Assembly: GCF_900101105.1 (NCBI RefSeq)
Contig: NZ_FNGA01000006.1
Location: 1-64,000, forward strand
Source: Maridesulfovibrio ferrireducens
GTDB lineage: Bacteria; Desulfobacterota; Desulfovibrionia; Desulfovibrionales; Desulfovibrionaceae
Length of the DNA: 64,000 nucleotides
Direction: 5' to 3'
Position numbers and translations under genes: made by a program. Below are positions 47,349 to 56,196 of the stretch, in pieces. Numbering within the stretch: the stretch's first letter is position 1; the number at the start of each line of letters is the position of its first letter. The notes below the pieces were generated by a model. That model saw only the letters and a list, made by a program, of their open reading frames with translations, was not told where the DNA came from and did not search any database.

Positions 47349-47574
47349 AGAATTTGATGAAGCTTTTGAATCAGATCAGGACATAACTGAACAGCTGGAC
47401 TTATCCAAAGCCACCAGACCGAATAAAGACATTAAACGGGTAAACGTTGATTTCCCCGCATGGATGATAATCGCTTTGGATCGTGAAGCGGAAAGACTCG
47501 GCATAAATAGACAGGCTGTAATCAAAACATGGATTGCTAACCGCATTGATTCACAACGCCCAGCAGATCATTAA
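47338..47574 (+). CDS. brnA: BrnA-family antitoxin
   Basis: 78 aa from ATG 47338, eight bases after GGAGG, overlapping the end of brnT. The C-terminal ribbon-helix-helix (KRVNVDFPAWMIIALDREAE) and GINRQAVIKTWIANRI are typical of BrnA. The N-terminal acidic part (EFDEAFESDQDITEQLD) binds the toxin. It represses the operon with BrnT. Confidence 0.95.
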   Translation: MKAKEFDEAFESDQDITEQLDLSKATRPNKDIKRVNVDFPAWMIIALDREAERLGINRQAVIKTWIANRIDSQRPADH

Positions 47575-47577
47575 TAC

Positions 47578-47600
47578 ACCCCGCTTCGGCGGGGTTTTCT
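47578..47600 (+). terminator. Terminator of brnTA
   Basis: CCCCGCTTCGGCGGGG followed by TTTTCT, a short strong hairpin. Confidence 0.85.
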
Positions 47601-47701
47601 ATTAGGCAATGAAGTAACCGAATCCGCACAGGCCCTACACCACGGACACACACTTGTGAAAGTTCTTGATAGTCTGATGAAAAAGCTCTGAAAAATATCC
47701 C

Positions 47702-47742
47702 AAACACGAAAAAACCCCTCACAACTTTCGTTGTAAGGGGCT
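47702..47742 (-). terminator. Terminator of tRNA-Ser (hairpin copy B)
   Basis: On the minus strand AGCCCCTTACAAC/GTTGTGAGGGG is followed by six T. This is the reference copy for the repeats at 44035, 44808 and 46882. Confidence 0.8.
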
Positions 47743-47754
47743 GTATAACCAATC

Positions 47755-47844
47755 TGGCGGAGAGGAGAGGATTCGAACCTCCGTTAGTTTAACCTAAACA
47801 CGCTTTCCAGGCGTGCTCCTTAAGCCATACTCGGACACCTCTCC
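47755..47844 (-). tRNA. tRNA-Ser (anticodon GGA)
   Basis: 90 nt with a long variable arm. Acceptor GGAGAGG/CCTCTCC, anticodon loop CTGGAAA between CACGC and GCGTG, T arm GGTTCGAATCC, encoded CCA. Confidence 0.95.
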
Positions 47845-47939
47845 GCTTGGGTGAAAAAGGATTTAGCTAAATCAGAGTGACTTGGCAAGCTATTTTTCAC
47901 TTTTTATTCAATTATTTTAAATAACATGAAAGAAAATGC

Positions 47940-48857
47940 TTATTTAGGCAATTTTAAGCTTCCACGGAACTCATCCAGAGATTTCGCATTCACTCTTTCG
48001 AGCACTTTCGGAAGTTCTTCTGCGATTCTAAAAGCCATATCAGGGCTTAAGAAATTAGCAGTACCTATCTGTACAGCCGTAGCACCCACCAGCAAGAACT
48101 CTGCGGCGTCTTCTGCTGAGGCTATGCCACCCAGACCTATTACGGGGATCTTAACCGCATTTACGGCCTGAAACACACATCTCAAGGCTACTGGCTTAAC
48201 CGCAGGACCGGAAAGGCCGCCTATTACGTTAGTTAAACGTGGCACACGTCTTTCAATATCCACCGCCATTCCTGACAGAGTATTGATGAGTGAGATTCCG
48301 TCCGCTCCGCCATCTTCGGCAGCGCGGGCACAGGTGGCGATATTCGTTACATTTGGTGACAGCTTGATGATTACAGGCTTATTGCCTGCATTCTTCTTGA
48401 CGGCTTCAGCAACTTTTGTGATCTGACTTGGGTCCTGACCGAAGGCGATACCACCCTCTTTTACGTTAGGACATGACACATTCACTTCAAGCGCGGCAAC
48501 GCCCTCTTCTGCTGAAAGCACAGCTGCCAGCTCGCCGAACTCAGCCGCACCAGTGGCATAAAGATTCACCAGTACAGGCAGTGTTTTCCACGGCAGCTTG
48601 GGCAATTTATCTTTGATGAAAGCTTCAACACCGGGATTCTGAATTCCGATAGCATTGAGCATGCCGCACGGAGTTTCAGCGATTCTCGGCATGGGATTGC
48701 CTTCTCTGGGTTTCAATGAAAGCCCTTTTACAACGATACCGCCAAGGCTTTCGAGATCTCCGAATCTTTTAAATTCCAATCCGAAACCGAATGTGCCTGA
48801 CGCTGTGAGTATGGGATTTTTTAACTTCAGTCCGGCAAAATCAACTGACATATCCAT
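47940..48857 (-). CDS. pyrD: Dihydroorotate dehydrogenase B, catalytic subunit
   Basis: 305 aa. Class 1B features are KNPILTASGTFGFG, VNVSCPNVKEGG with the catalytic Cys, PVIIKLSPNVT, and the FMN-phosphate loop VIGLGGI then LLVGATAVQIGTA. It oxidises dihydroorotate to orotate and passes electrons through PyrK to NAD. The ATG lies 2 bp after the pyrK stop, so the pair is co-expressed. Confidence 0.97.
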   Translation of the reverse strand: MDMSVDFAGLKLKNPILTASGTFGFGLEFKRFGDLESLGGIVVKGLSLKPREGNPMPRIAETPCGMLNAIGIQNPGVEAFIKDKLPKLPWKTLPVLVNLYATGAAEFGELAAVLSAEEGVAALEVNVSCPNVKEGGIAFGQDPSQITKVAEAVKKNAGNKPVIIKLSPNVTNIATCARAAEDGGADGISLINTLSGMAVDIERRVPRLTNVIGGLSGPAVKPVALRCVFQAVNAVKIPVIGLGGIASAEDAAEFLLVGATAVQIGTANFLSPDMAFRIAEELPKVLERVNAKSLDEFRGSLKLPK

Positions 48858-48859
48858 AA

Positions 48860-49654
48860 CTAACCCTCCAGACTGATATCAGTAGCTTTAAAAACCGGGC
48901 CGGTTGTACATACCTGAGTATGATGCCCGTTGCTGTCTTTCGTTACACAACCGAGGCATGCACCAACTCCGCAGGCCATACGATTTTCAAGCGAAAGTTC
49001 CGCTTCAACTCCGTATTTAATGGCGGCGTTGCGGACAGTACGCAGAAAAGGAGTCGGTCCGCAGGCGGTTACCAATCCTTTTTTATCAGCATATTCCTTA
49101 ACAAGCGCTTCAACTCGTGCAATAATAGAGTGAATATCTTCCGGTTTGTTTTCGCGGATATCTTCAACTTCTACCTTTTCAGACAGGGCCTTATAGGGAT
49201 AATTTTCCAACGGAGGGCGATGCGCAAAAAAGAGCTTTAAATTTTCAGGTTGATCATGGGAGTCGACATAACCGCAAAAGGGCGCTATGCCCATCCCTCC
49301 GGCGAGCATTAGTACTGGACGGTCTTTAGGTTTGCTGAAAAAGGTACCAAGTGGACCCCATACATTAACCTGCTCGCCTTTGGTAAGTTGCGCAAGACGT
49401 TTTGTGCCACGTCCGATAACTTGAAAAAGAATAGTCAGAGTGGTGTCGTCTGCGTTACTGATGGAAAAAGGACGTCCCCATACTAGGTCAAGCGGCCACG
49501 ATACGGGCCTGATCATAACAAACTGGCCAACGCGCCAGCCAGATTCCCAGCCCGGATATTCGAGCTTGAGTTCGACGATTTCCTCACCCGGTGAGGAGTG
49601 TCCGAGGGGCGTAACGTCAATGACTTTAACTGCCCTGCAATTGTTTGCACTCAT
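48860..49654 (-). CDS. pyrK: Dihydroorotate dehydrogenase B, electron-transfer subunit
   Basis: 264 aa, ATG after AGGA. It has a ferredoxin-reductase-like fold: FAD motif WGRPFSISNAD, NAD motif MLAGGMGIAPF, and the C-terminal 2Fe-2S site ACGVGACLGC with a later Cys (QVCTTGP). It links PyrD to NAD and forms the first half of the pyrK-pyrD operon. Confidence 0.96.
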   Translation of the reverse strand: MSANNCRAVKVIDVTPLGHSSPGEEIVELKLEYPGWESGWRVGQFVMIRPVSWPLDLVWGRPFSISNADDTTLTILFQVIGRGTKRLAQLTKGEQVNVWGPLGTFFSKPKDRPVLMLAGGMGIAPFCGYVDSHDQPENLKLFFAHRPPLENYPYKALSEKVEVEDIRENKPEDIHSIIARVEALVKEYADKKGLVTACGPTPFLRTVRNAAIKYGVEAELSLENRMACGVGACLGCVTKDSNGHHTQVCTTGPVFKATDISLEG

Positions 49655-49709
49655 GATTTAATCCTATAGATTTTTGCTGTCCGCATTATGCGGCAAAGCG
49701 TGATACACT

Positions 49710-51686
49710 ATGACAAAACATAAACCAGAAATTCTTGCCCCGGCGGGCGATAAATCATCTTTCCTTGCTGCAATCGCAGCCGGAGCAGATGCAGTATACG
49801 CCGGACTTAAACATTTTTCCGCTCGCATGGAAGCTGATAACTTCTCTACCAGCGAACTTGCTGCACTTGCGCAGCTTGGACGGGAAAATGGCGTTAAGAC
49901 CTATATCCCTATGAACACCTTAATTAAACCGGATGATATCGACTCCGCGGCCAGATTGCTGGACCGAGTCGCCCGGACGATTAAGCCGGACGGTATCATT
50001 GTTCAGGATCTTGCAATGGTTAACATTGCCAGACAAACTGGTTACGAAGGTGAAATCCACCTCTCTACCCTTGCCAATGTAAGCCACCCTGCCGCACTTA
50101 AAGTTGCAGCTGAATTGGGTGTCACTCGCGTGGTTATCCCAAGAGAGCTTAACTTAGAAGAAATCAAACAGATGGCTGAAGCCTGCCCTGAATCAATCAC
50201 CCTTGAGATGTTTGTTCACGGCGCCCTTTGCTACAGTGTTTCAGGCCGTTGCTACTGGAGTTCCTACTTCGGCGGAAAAAGCAGCCTCCGTGGACGTTGT
50301 GTGCAACCCTGTCGCAGGCTTTACGGCGGCTCTTCCCGTAAAGATCAGCCAAAACGCCTGTTCTCCTGTCTGGACTTAAGTCTCGACGTGCTGACCAAAC
50401 CTATGCTTTCAGTTCCAGAAGTATCTTCATGGAAAATTGAAGGCCGTAAAAAAGGTCCGCATTACGTTTACTATACTGTCACAGGTTACCGCATGCTGCG
50501 CGATCATCCTAATGATGCCAAAGTCCGCAAGACAGCAGTTGAATTACTTGAACTGGCTCTCAGCAGACCGTCATCCCACTCAAACTTTCTGCCGCAGCGT
50601 CCATTTGTTCCGCTTGATCCGAATAATGAAACCGGTTCCGGTTTTCTCATCGGAATTACCAAGCAGGAGAAAAACGGAAAACCTTACTTCGAATGCCGTC
50701 AGGAACTTCTGAGCGGTGATTTCCTCCGCATCGGCTATCAGGATCAGCCCGGACATCAGACCTTGAAAATCAGAAGATCTGTCCCTAAACGCGGCAAAGT
50801 ATCTATTCCGATTCAAGGCAAAGCCCGCCTGAAATCAGGTACCAGAGTATTCCTGATCGACCGTCGCGAAGAAGGTCTGGTCAATTCTCTTAAGAAGCTG
50901 GAAACAGCTCTCTCAAAAATTAAAGTACCAGAAAAAACTTCAAGCTCCGTTCAAGTGGATCTTCCGCATCCTTTCAACCCGACTGAGCGTGTTAAAGTTC
51001 TTAGTCTGCAAAGGAACCCTCCGCGCGGAAAAAATAAGTTCGGCACAGGTATCTGGCTTTCCGCCAATGCTCTGGACCGTACTCCAAAACCGCTTGTGTC
51101 AAAGATCTGGTGGCATCTTCCTCCGGTCATATGGCCGAACGAAGAATCTGAAATAAAACAGCTTGTCGCTTACTGTCTTGAACACGGAGCAACAGAATTT
51201 GTTCTTGGTTCTCCATGGCAGAAAGGACTTTTCCCTGACGACGACAATTTACACTTTCACGCAGGACCATTCTGTAATGTATCCAATCCGCTTGCGCTGA
51301 TGGAACTTTATGAAATGGGCTTTTCCTCAGCATTCGTCAGCCCTGAACTTTCAAAGGCAGACTTCCTTGCCCTTCCGGCTCACAGCCCGCTTCCTTTAGG
51401 AATTGTGACCAAAGGCCTTTGGCCTCTGGGAATTTCAAGGATCATTGCCGAAGAAACTGAACTTATGAGCCCTATCTACAGCCAGAAAAAAGAAATCTGC
51501 TGGGTCAGAAAATACAACCAGAACTACTGGGTTTATCCCGGCTGGGAACTCGATTTAGGAGTTGTAACCAAGAAACTTGAAAGTGCCGGATATTCAATGT
51601 TTCTGACAATCACCGAATCATGGCCTAAAGCCGTTCCAACCCCTACCAGAACCAGTACGTTTAACTGGGATCTGTCCTTGCTCTAA
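49710..51686 (+). CDS. U32-family protein, large RlhA/YdcP-like form
   Basis: 658 aa. It opens with PEILAPAGDKSSFLAAIAAG followed by ADAVYAGL, and has the U32 signature EMFVHGALCYSVSGRCYWSS, then SLRGRCVQPCR, whose Cys residues may hold an Fe-S cluster. The length matches the 650-residue group (E. coli RlhA, needed for hydroxylation of 23S rRNA C2501) rather than the 450-residue TrhP group. A tRNA/rRNA hydroxylation role is inferred from the family; the old name is peptidase. Divergent from pyrK. Confidence 0.88.
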   Translation: MTKHKPEILAPAGDKSSFLAAIAAGADAVYAGLKHFSARMEADNFSTSELAALAQLGRENGVKTYIPMNTLIKPDDIDSAARLLDRVARTIKPDGIIVQDLAMVNIARQTGYEGEIHLSTLANVSHPAALKVAAELGVTRVVIPRELNLEEIKQMAEACPESITLEMFVHGALCYSVSGRCYWSSYFGGKSSLRGRCVQPCRRLYGGSSRKDQPKRLFSCLDLSLDVLTKPMLSVPEVSSWKIEGRKKGPHYVYYTVTGYRMLRDHPNDAKVRKTAVELLELALSRPSSHSNFLPQRPFVPLDPNNETGSGFLIGITKQEKNGKPYFECRQELLSGDFLRIGYQDQPGHQTLKIRRSVPKRGKVSIPIQGKARLKSGTRVFLIDRREEGLVNSLKKLETALSKIKVPEKTSSSVQVDLPHPFNPTERVKVLSLQRNPPRGKNKFGTGIWLSANALDRTPKPLVSKIWWHLPPVIWPNEESEIKQLVAYCLEHGATEFVLGSPWQKGLFPDDDNLHFHAGPFCNVSNPLALMELYEMGFSSAFVSPELSKADFLALPAHSPLPLGIVTKGLWPLGISRIIAEETELMSPIYSQKKEICWVRKYNQNYWVYPGWELDLGVVTKKLESAGYSMFLTITESWPKAVPTPTRTSTFNWDLSLL

Positions 51687-51716
51687 TCGTCCCAGACGAC
51701 ATGTGAACAATCTATT

Positions 51717-51756
51717 CCCGATGCGAATTTTATAATTTGCATCGGGACTTTTTTTT
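51717..51756 (+). terminator. Terminator between convergent genes
   Basis: CCCGATGCGAATT/AATTTGCATCGGG followed by eight T. Confidence 0.85.
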
Positions 51757-51758
51757 AC

Positions 51759-52103
51759 TTAAAAAGTCCGCCCGTCCCAACCGAACATGGAACGTTCAAG
51801 ATCACGAAATTCAATAACGACCCTGCTTCCGGGTATCAAAAATTCTTTATAAATAAATCCGCAAAATTTTTCTGATAATTCTGCACACTTGTCAGACTGC
51901 AAGGAGATACTGCCCAGAGTCACAAACGCGGCAGGCTCATTGCTTCCGGATAACAACATACTGACATTTTGATGCAGCATGACAGTAACATACACTTCAG
52001 GCTTACCTAATGCGATTGATGTGAATTCTGAAAGCTTCACATTAAACGCATCAGCTTCGGCAGATTCAACTTTCATATTAGTTTCAACTCTTATAAAAGG
52101 CAT
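51759..52103 (-). CDS. MIF-like tautomerase superfamily protein
   Basis: 114 aa, ATG with a strong AAAGGAGG site. Features are MPFIRVETN with the catalytic Pro after the initiator Met, LGKPEVYVTVMLHQN, and SNEPAAFVTLGSIS with the conserved ProAla/Gly pattern of macrophage migration inhibitory factor homologues. Length is right for the family. The likely activity is a phenylpyruvate-type keto-enol tautomerase. It lies 14 bp downstream of the XRE regulator, in one operon. Confidence 0.82.
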   Translation of the reverse strand: MPFIRVETNMKVESAEADAFNVKLSEFTSIALGKPEVYVTVMLHQNVSMLLSGSNEPAAFVTLGSISLQSDKCAELSEKFCGFIYKEFLIPGSRVVIEFRDLERSMFGWDGRTF

Positions 52104-52117
52104 ACGTTACCTCCTTT

Positions 52118-53005
52118 CTATGAGCCGGTTTCCTGAATAAGTTTCCTTAAAAAACGGGCTGCCTCAAGTCCTTTAAGAGATCTATCCCAAAGCTCGTTTA
52201 CCATTTTTTCATGAAGAACCAGCGCTTCCGGTGCCGAGGTTATCATTGCAACACCAAGACGGACATTAGGGAACTCACCAAGCCTGAAAGGACTTATTGC
52301 AAGCACAGAACGTTCCGGCTGTCTGAAAATCTGAAAACTCGTACTGGGTATAGAGTCCCGCAATATCCCGATTTGAACACCTATAGGCTGTTTTTCCAGC
52401 ATATCCAAAACATTTTCGACTTCTCTACGCGCTATCTCTTTACGTTCTTTTAACACATTTGCGGGCAAATCATATCTACCAATGAAACCATTACGCAAAA
52501 ATCTTTCAAGTTCCGATGCAGAAACAAGACTGACCACGCTTGGTTTGCGTTCATGATAAGCTTTTTTGCGTTCTTTCAAAATTGTTAAAATTTCATCAAC
52601 TGATCTTGTCGCCTGCCTCAAATCAGGTATTCCCGAAGACAGATCTTCTTTTAGAACGGCAGCCAAAACGTCATCAAATTCATCGGTAGTCAATAAGTAT
52701 GAAACAGGACCGAACATTACAAACAGGTGTTCCGATACGGATTCTGCCTGTCGCATTCTTTCAAAAAAACTCACAGCAGACGGAACATATTCAACCCCGA
52801 CCCCCATTAAAGAAGTTAGCGAAACACCAAGCAATTCAGCAATACTTTCAAGGGTTTCAAGCTTAGGAGGATCTCCCTTTTCATAGCGGTAAAGGGCTGC
52901 GCGAGATATACCTATTTTCGCTGCAATGTCCTCCGCACTATATTCACTACCAAGCCTGAAAGCCTTGAGTCTCTGACCTATTTCTTTGGCACTCAATTCG
53001 CCCAT
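52118..53005 (-). CDS. XRE-family transcriptional regulator
   Basis: 295 aa. The N-terminal helix-turn-helix (IGQRLKAFRLGSEYSAEDIA, then AKIGISRAALYRYEKGD) is followed by a 220-residue domain of unknown ligand. There is no cupin signature. It is divergent from the TRAP operon, with a 13-bp perfect inverted repeat in between, so it is the likely regulator of that operon and of itself plus the MIF-like gene. Confidence 0.85.
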   Translation of the reverse strand: MGELSAKEIGQRLKAFRLGSEYSAEDIAAKIGISRAALYRYEKGDPPKLETLESIAELLGVSLTSLMGVGVEYVPSAVSFFERMRQAESVSEHLFVMFGPVSYLLTTDEFDDVLAAVLKEDLSSGIPDLRQATRSVDEILTILKERKKAYHERKPSVVSLVSASELERFLRNGFIGRYDLPANVLKERKEIARREVENVLDMLEKQPIGVQIGILRDSIPSTSFQIFRQPERSVLAISPFRLGEFPNVRLGVAMITSAPEALVLHEKMVNELWDRSLKGLEAARFLRKLIQETGS

Positions 53006-53098
53006 CTAAATTCTCCGCTATTCTAATTTTTATAATCATAAACGCTAAAACAATACGAAAAAAAGGTTTTGCCAACTTTGTTCATAACAATTACTTAA

Positions 53099-53146
53099 AT
53101 TCTCATTTTTGTGAATAGATTTTTTATTTGTTTCAAAAATGAGAAT
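53099..53146. promoter_or_regulatory. Perfect 13-bp inverted repeat, candidate operator of the XRE regulator
   Basis: ATTCTCATTTTTG (53099-53111) and CAAAAATGAGAAT (53134-53146) are perfect inverted copies 22 bp apart. A TTGACA (53151-53156) follows directly and may be the -35 box of the TRAP operon. Arm centres about 35 bp apart suggest cooperative binding or looping. Confidence 0.65.
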
Positions 53147-53223
53147 CTTCTTGACAATAATCACCCTTGTACTTCAACTTATTAGGAATCAAAACATTGC
53201 TGCTTTAATCAGGAGGATTACGA

Positions 53224-54243
53224 ATGAAATTATCTGGACGTATTGTTTCAATTGCATTGGCCTTATGTATGGTTCTCGGCGGAGTTATATCTGCCGGAGC
53301 TGCAGAATTCGAAGCTCGTATCGGACACATCGAATCAGCGCTTCAGCCTCGCCATCAGGGACTTGAAAAAGTCGCTAAGCTTGTTAAAGAACGCACGAAC
53401 GGAGCTGTTGAATTTAAAATTTTCCCTTCTTCCCAGCTCGGCAACCAGCGTCAGATAAACGAAGGTGTTCAGTTCGGTACAATTGAAGGTACTGTATCTG
53501 CCGCTGCATTCCTTGGCGGATTCAACCCATCTGTATCCATCATGGATATTCCTTTCCTGCTCCCTACTGACCGCGCAAAAGCGCAGGAACTTCGTCAGGG
53601 CAAGTTTGGTAAAGAACTGCTTAAAAGTTTCGGCCCCAGAGGATTCAAAGCTGTTGGAACCTGGCCTAACGGACGCAAAAACTTTACTTCAAACAAACCT
53701 CTCGGTTCAGTTGAAGCATACAAAGGACAGCGTTTTCGCGTAATGGATTCAAAAATCCTCATCGAGCAGTTTTCTGCAATCGGAGCTTCTGCTATCGCAT
53801 TGCCTTTCGGTGAACTTTACACAGCACTACAGAACGGCGTTGTTGATGGTGAAGAAAATCCTCTTGATACCATTCAGCGCATGAAATTCTACGAAGTTCA
53901 GAAGTACCTTGTTCTTTCCGAACACGGCGCAATGGAAGATTTCATTCTTTTCAACCCATCATGGTGGGACAGCCTTCCTGCAAAGTATCAGGATGTAATC
54001 ACAGCAGCTTTCATGGAAGTTATGCCCGGTGTTGAAGTTCATAAAGAACAGGCTCAGAAAGACGCTCTTGCTGTAATCAAAAAAGCAGGCGTAAAAGTCA
54101 GCCCTCTTTCCGACGCAGACCGCGCAACCATGCGTAGCCTCATGTATCCTAAAACCATCGCCGCTTACCTTGATCGTGCAGGTAGCGAAGGTGAAAAACT
54201 CGTTAAGCTTTACGAAGCTGAATACAAGCGTATTGTAGAATAG
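53224..54243 (+). CDS. dctP: TRAP transporter solute-binding protein
   Basis: 339 aa, ATG after AGGAGG. It has a signal peptide (about 25 residues, cut near SAGAAEF) and a DctP fold: GLEKVAKLVKERTNGAVEFK, IFPSSQLGNQRQINEGVQFG, RFRVMDSKILIEQFSAIGAS with the ligand-carboxylate Arg, and NGVVDGEENPLDTI. It is the periplasmic receptor for an organic-acid-type ligand. Confidence 0.95.
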   Translation: MKLSGRIVSIALALCMVLGGVISAGAAEFEARIGHIESALQPRHQGLEKVAKLVKERTNGAVEFKIFPSSQLGNQRQINEGVQFGTIEGTVSAAAFLGGFNPSVSIMDIPFLLPTDRAKAQELRQGKFGKELLKSFGPRGFKAVGTWPNGRKNFTSNKPLGSVEAYKGQRFRVMDSKILIEQFSAIGASAIALPFGELYTALQNGVVDGEENPLDTIQRMKFYEVQKYLVLSEHGAMEDFILFNPSWWDSLPAKYQDVITAAFMEVMPGVEVHKEQAQKDALAVIKKAGVKVSPLSDADRATMRSLMYPKTIAAYLDRAGSEGEKLVKLYEAEYKRIVE

Positions 54244-54256
54244 TTACATTCCATTC

Positions 54257-54294
54257 AGGCGGGAAAGACTTATCTTTCCCGCCTATTTTTTTTT
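54257..54294 (+). terminator. Terminator/attenuator between dctP and dctQ
   Basis: AGGCGGGAAAGA/TCTTTCCCGCCT followed by nine T inside an otherwise continuous operon. It probably gives more receptor than permease mRNA, as is common for binding-protein genes. Confidence 0.75.
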
Positions 54295-54306
54295 CGGGAG
54301 AAAATT

Positions 54307-54840
54307 ATGCGAAAAATACTAAATTCCATACTCACAGGAATTAGGGCCGTTGAACGATTTCTCGTCATTTCCATAAATTTGATCATGGTCGCCCTCTATA
54401 CTTTTAATGTATTGGTGCGAGAAATTTTACCCCAATACTCAAGTACTTTCGCATGGATAGACGAAGCAACCCGTTTGCTTATGGTCTGGGCTGTATTCTT
54501 AGCTCTCGGACTTGCGTTGGAACGAGGCCGCCATGTCGCGGTTACGACTCTTCTTGAAAGACTCCCGAAGATACCCAAAAAAATTATCTGTTTATTAATC
54601 AATACAACAGGGATTGTATTCAGTTGCTACCTTGCATGGCTTGGAGTTGCGCTTGTTAAATTCGTTATGAGTACAGGCCAAGTCAGCCCGACGCTTGGAC
54701 TGCCCATGTACTGGCTATACGTTGCACCGACCATAGGGTTCATACTTCTGGCTCTCAGATACGGACTGGAACTTATTGGTGTAAACGACCGTCACAATAA
54801 ACCTCTTCTTGTCGCTCCAACAGCTAAGGCGGTAGCATAA
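54307..54840 (+). CDS. dctQ: TRAP transporter small membrane subunit
   Basis: 177 aa, ATG after GGGAG, four membrane helices. The DctQ-type WIDEATRLLMVWAVFLALGL motif is followed by RGRHVAVTTLLERLP. It works with the large subunit whose gene begins 1 bp after its stop. Confidence 0.93.
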   Translation: MRKILNSILTGIRAVERFLVISINLIMVALYTFNVLVREILPQYSSTFAWIDEATRLLMVWAVFLALGLALERGRHVAVTTLLERLPKIPKKIICLLINTTGIVFSCYLAWLGVALVKFVMSTGQVSPTLGLPMYWLYVAPTIGFILLALRYGLELIGVNDRHNKPLLVAPTAKAVA

Positions 54841-54841
54841 T

Positions 54842-56119
54842 ATGACTCCGATAATAATCCTGATAGCTCTCACAATGCTCGTTTGTGGGTTTGAAATGCT
54901 GCTTGTCCTCGGCATTCCTGCTTTTTTGACCAAAACTTTTCTTTTTTCAAGAATTCCCGACCCGGTACTTATTCAAAAAATGGTCGGTGGTATTAACTTT
55001 TCCACACTTCTCGCGATTCCATTTTTTATTTTTGCTGCCGAACTTATGGCATCAGGCCAAATTGCAAAACGCCTCACTGACCTTATAAAACATTTCACAG
55101 CTCACAGGCTTGGCGGAATAGGACACACTACCATTGCCGGATCAATGGCTTTCGGTTCTGTCTCCGGCTCTGCACCTGCAACAGTCGCCGCCATGGGCAA
55201 GCTCATGTACCCTGAACTGCGTAAAACCGGATTCAGCGAAAAATTCAGCCTCGGCCTAATCGTTTCCAGCGCAGAAACAGCCTTGCTCATTCCACCAAGT
55301 ATCACCTTGATTATTTACGGTTGGATGACAGGAACATCTATTACAGGGCTGTTCATCGGTGGTCTTGGTGTCGGACTTACTCTTGGTCTGGCTTTCAGTG
55401 GTCTGGTCATTTTTGAAAGTCTTAGAAAAGGCGTAGGCAGAGGCGAAAAATCTACTATCCCCTTCCTTAAAACCTTTAATGCAGCAGCCTGGGCACTCGG
55501 CCTGCCTATTATTATTTTAGGCGGTATTTACACAGGGTTGTTCACTCCTACGGAAGCTGCCGCTGTTTCAGTTGTTTATGCAATCTTTGTTGAAGCCGCT
55601 ATTTATAAAAACCTTACCATTGCCAGACTGATTCGCATTACTGAAAGAGCGTCAATTTCAACCACAATCATTTTCATTCTGCTGGCAATGGGCAGTGTTC
55701 TTTCCTACTTTGTAACACTTGCTCAGGTTCCAATCCTGATTACCAATTTCCTGACAGACATTCAGGCCGGACCTATCACATTCCTGATAATTGTTAACAT
55801 TGCATTCTTTATTGCCGGAATGTTCATAGACCCGAACTCCGCGCTCCTTATACTCGTCCCACCACTTTTCCCGGTGGCAGTGTCTATGGGAATTGACCCG
55901 ATTCATTTCGGTGAAATCGTCTGCCTTAACATCTGCATAGGCATGATCACTCCCCCCTTCGGGCTGGATATCTTTGTTGCATCTTCAACACTTGATAAGC
56001 CGGTCATGTCCATCATCAACGGAGTGTGGCCTTTCCTGTTCATCAATATCCTTGTGTTGATGCTCGTCACCTACGTTCCAGGACTGGCAACTTTCCTTCC
56101 CGGACTGGTTGCACCTTAG
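54842..56119 (+). CDS. dctM: TRAP transporter large membrane subunit
   Basis: 425 aa, about twelve membrane helices. DctM motifs are FILAAELMASGQIAKRL-like near residue 65, AFGSVSGSAPATVAAMGKLM, PPSITLIIYGWMTGTSI, and the C-terminal PPFGLDIFVAS. It carries solute with sodium or proton flow. Confidence 0.95.
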   Translation: MTPIIILIALTMLVCGFEMLLVLGIPAFLTKTFLFSRIPDPVLIQKMVGGINFSTLLAIPFFIFAAELMASGQIAKRLTDLIKHFTAHRLGGIGHTTIAGSMAFGSVSGSAPATVAAMGKLMYPELRKTGFSEKFSLGLIVSSAETALLIPPSITLIIYGWMTGTSITGLFIGGLGVGLTLGLAFSGLVIFESLRKGVGRGEKSTIPFLKTFNAAAWALGLPIIILGGIYTGLFTPTEAAAVSVVYAIFVEAAIYKNLTIARLIRITERASISTTIIFILLAMGSVLSYFVTLAQVPILITNFLTDIQAGPITFLIIVNIAFFIAGMFIDPNSALLILVPPLFPVAVSMGIDPIHFGEIVCLNICIGMITPPFGLDIFVASSTLDKPVMSIINGVWPFLFINILVLMLVTYVPGLATFLPGLVAP

Positions 56120-56196
56120 CGATCTGAACGAAATTACATTTTATAAATAATAATATGCAAACAACAGTAAACGAACATTCAGTGGGGACGAATAAA

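Larger units (their letters stand above)
46882..47770. mobile_element. Small insert (about 820 bp) at tRNA-Ser carrying BrnTA
   Basis: Direct repeats A and B are 820 bp apart and flank only the brnT-brnA pair. No recombinase lies inside, so it is a minimal remnant or was mobilised in trans. Confidence 0.55.
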
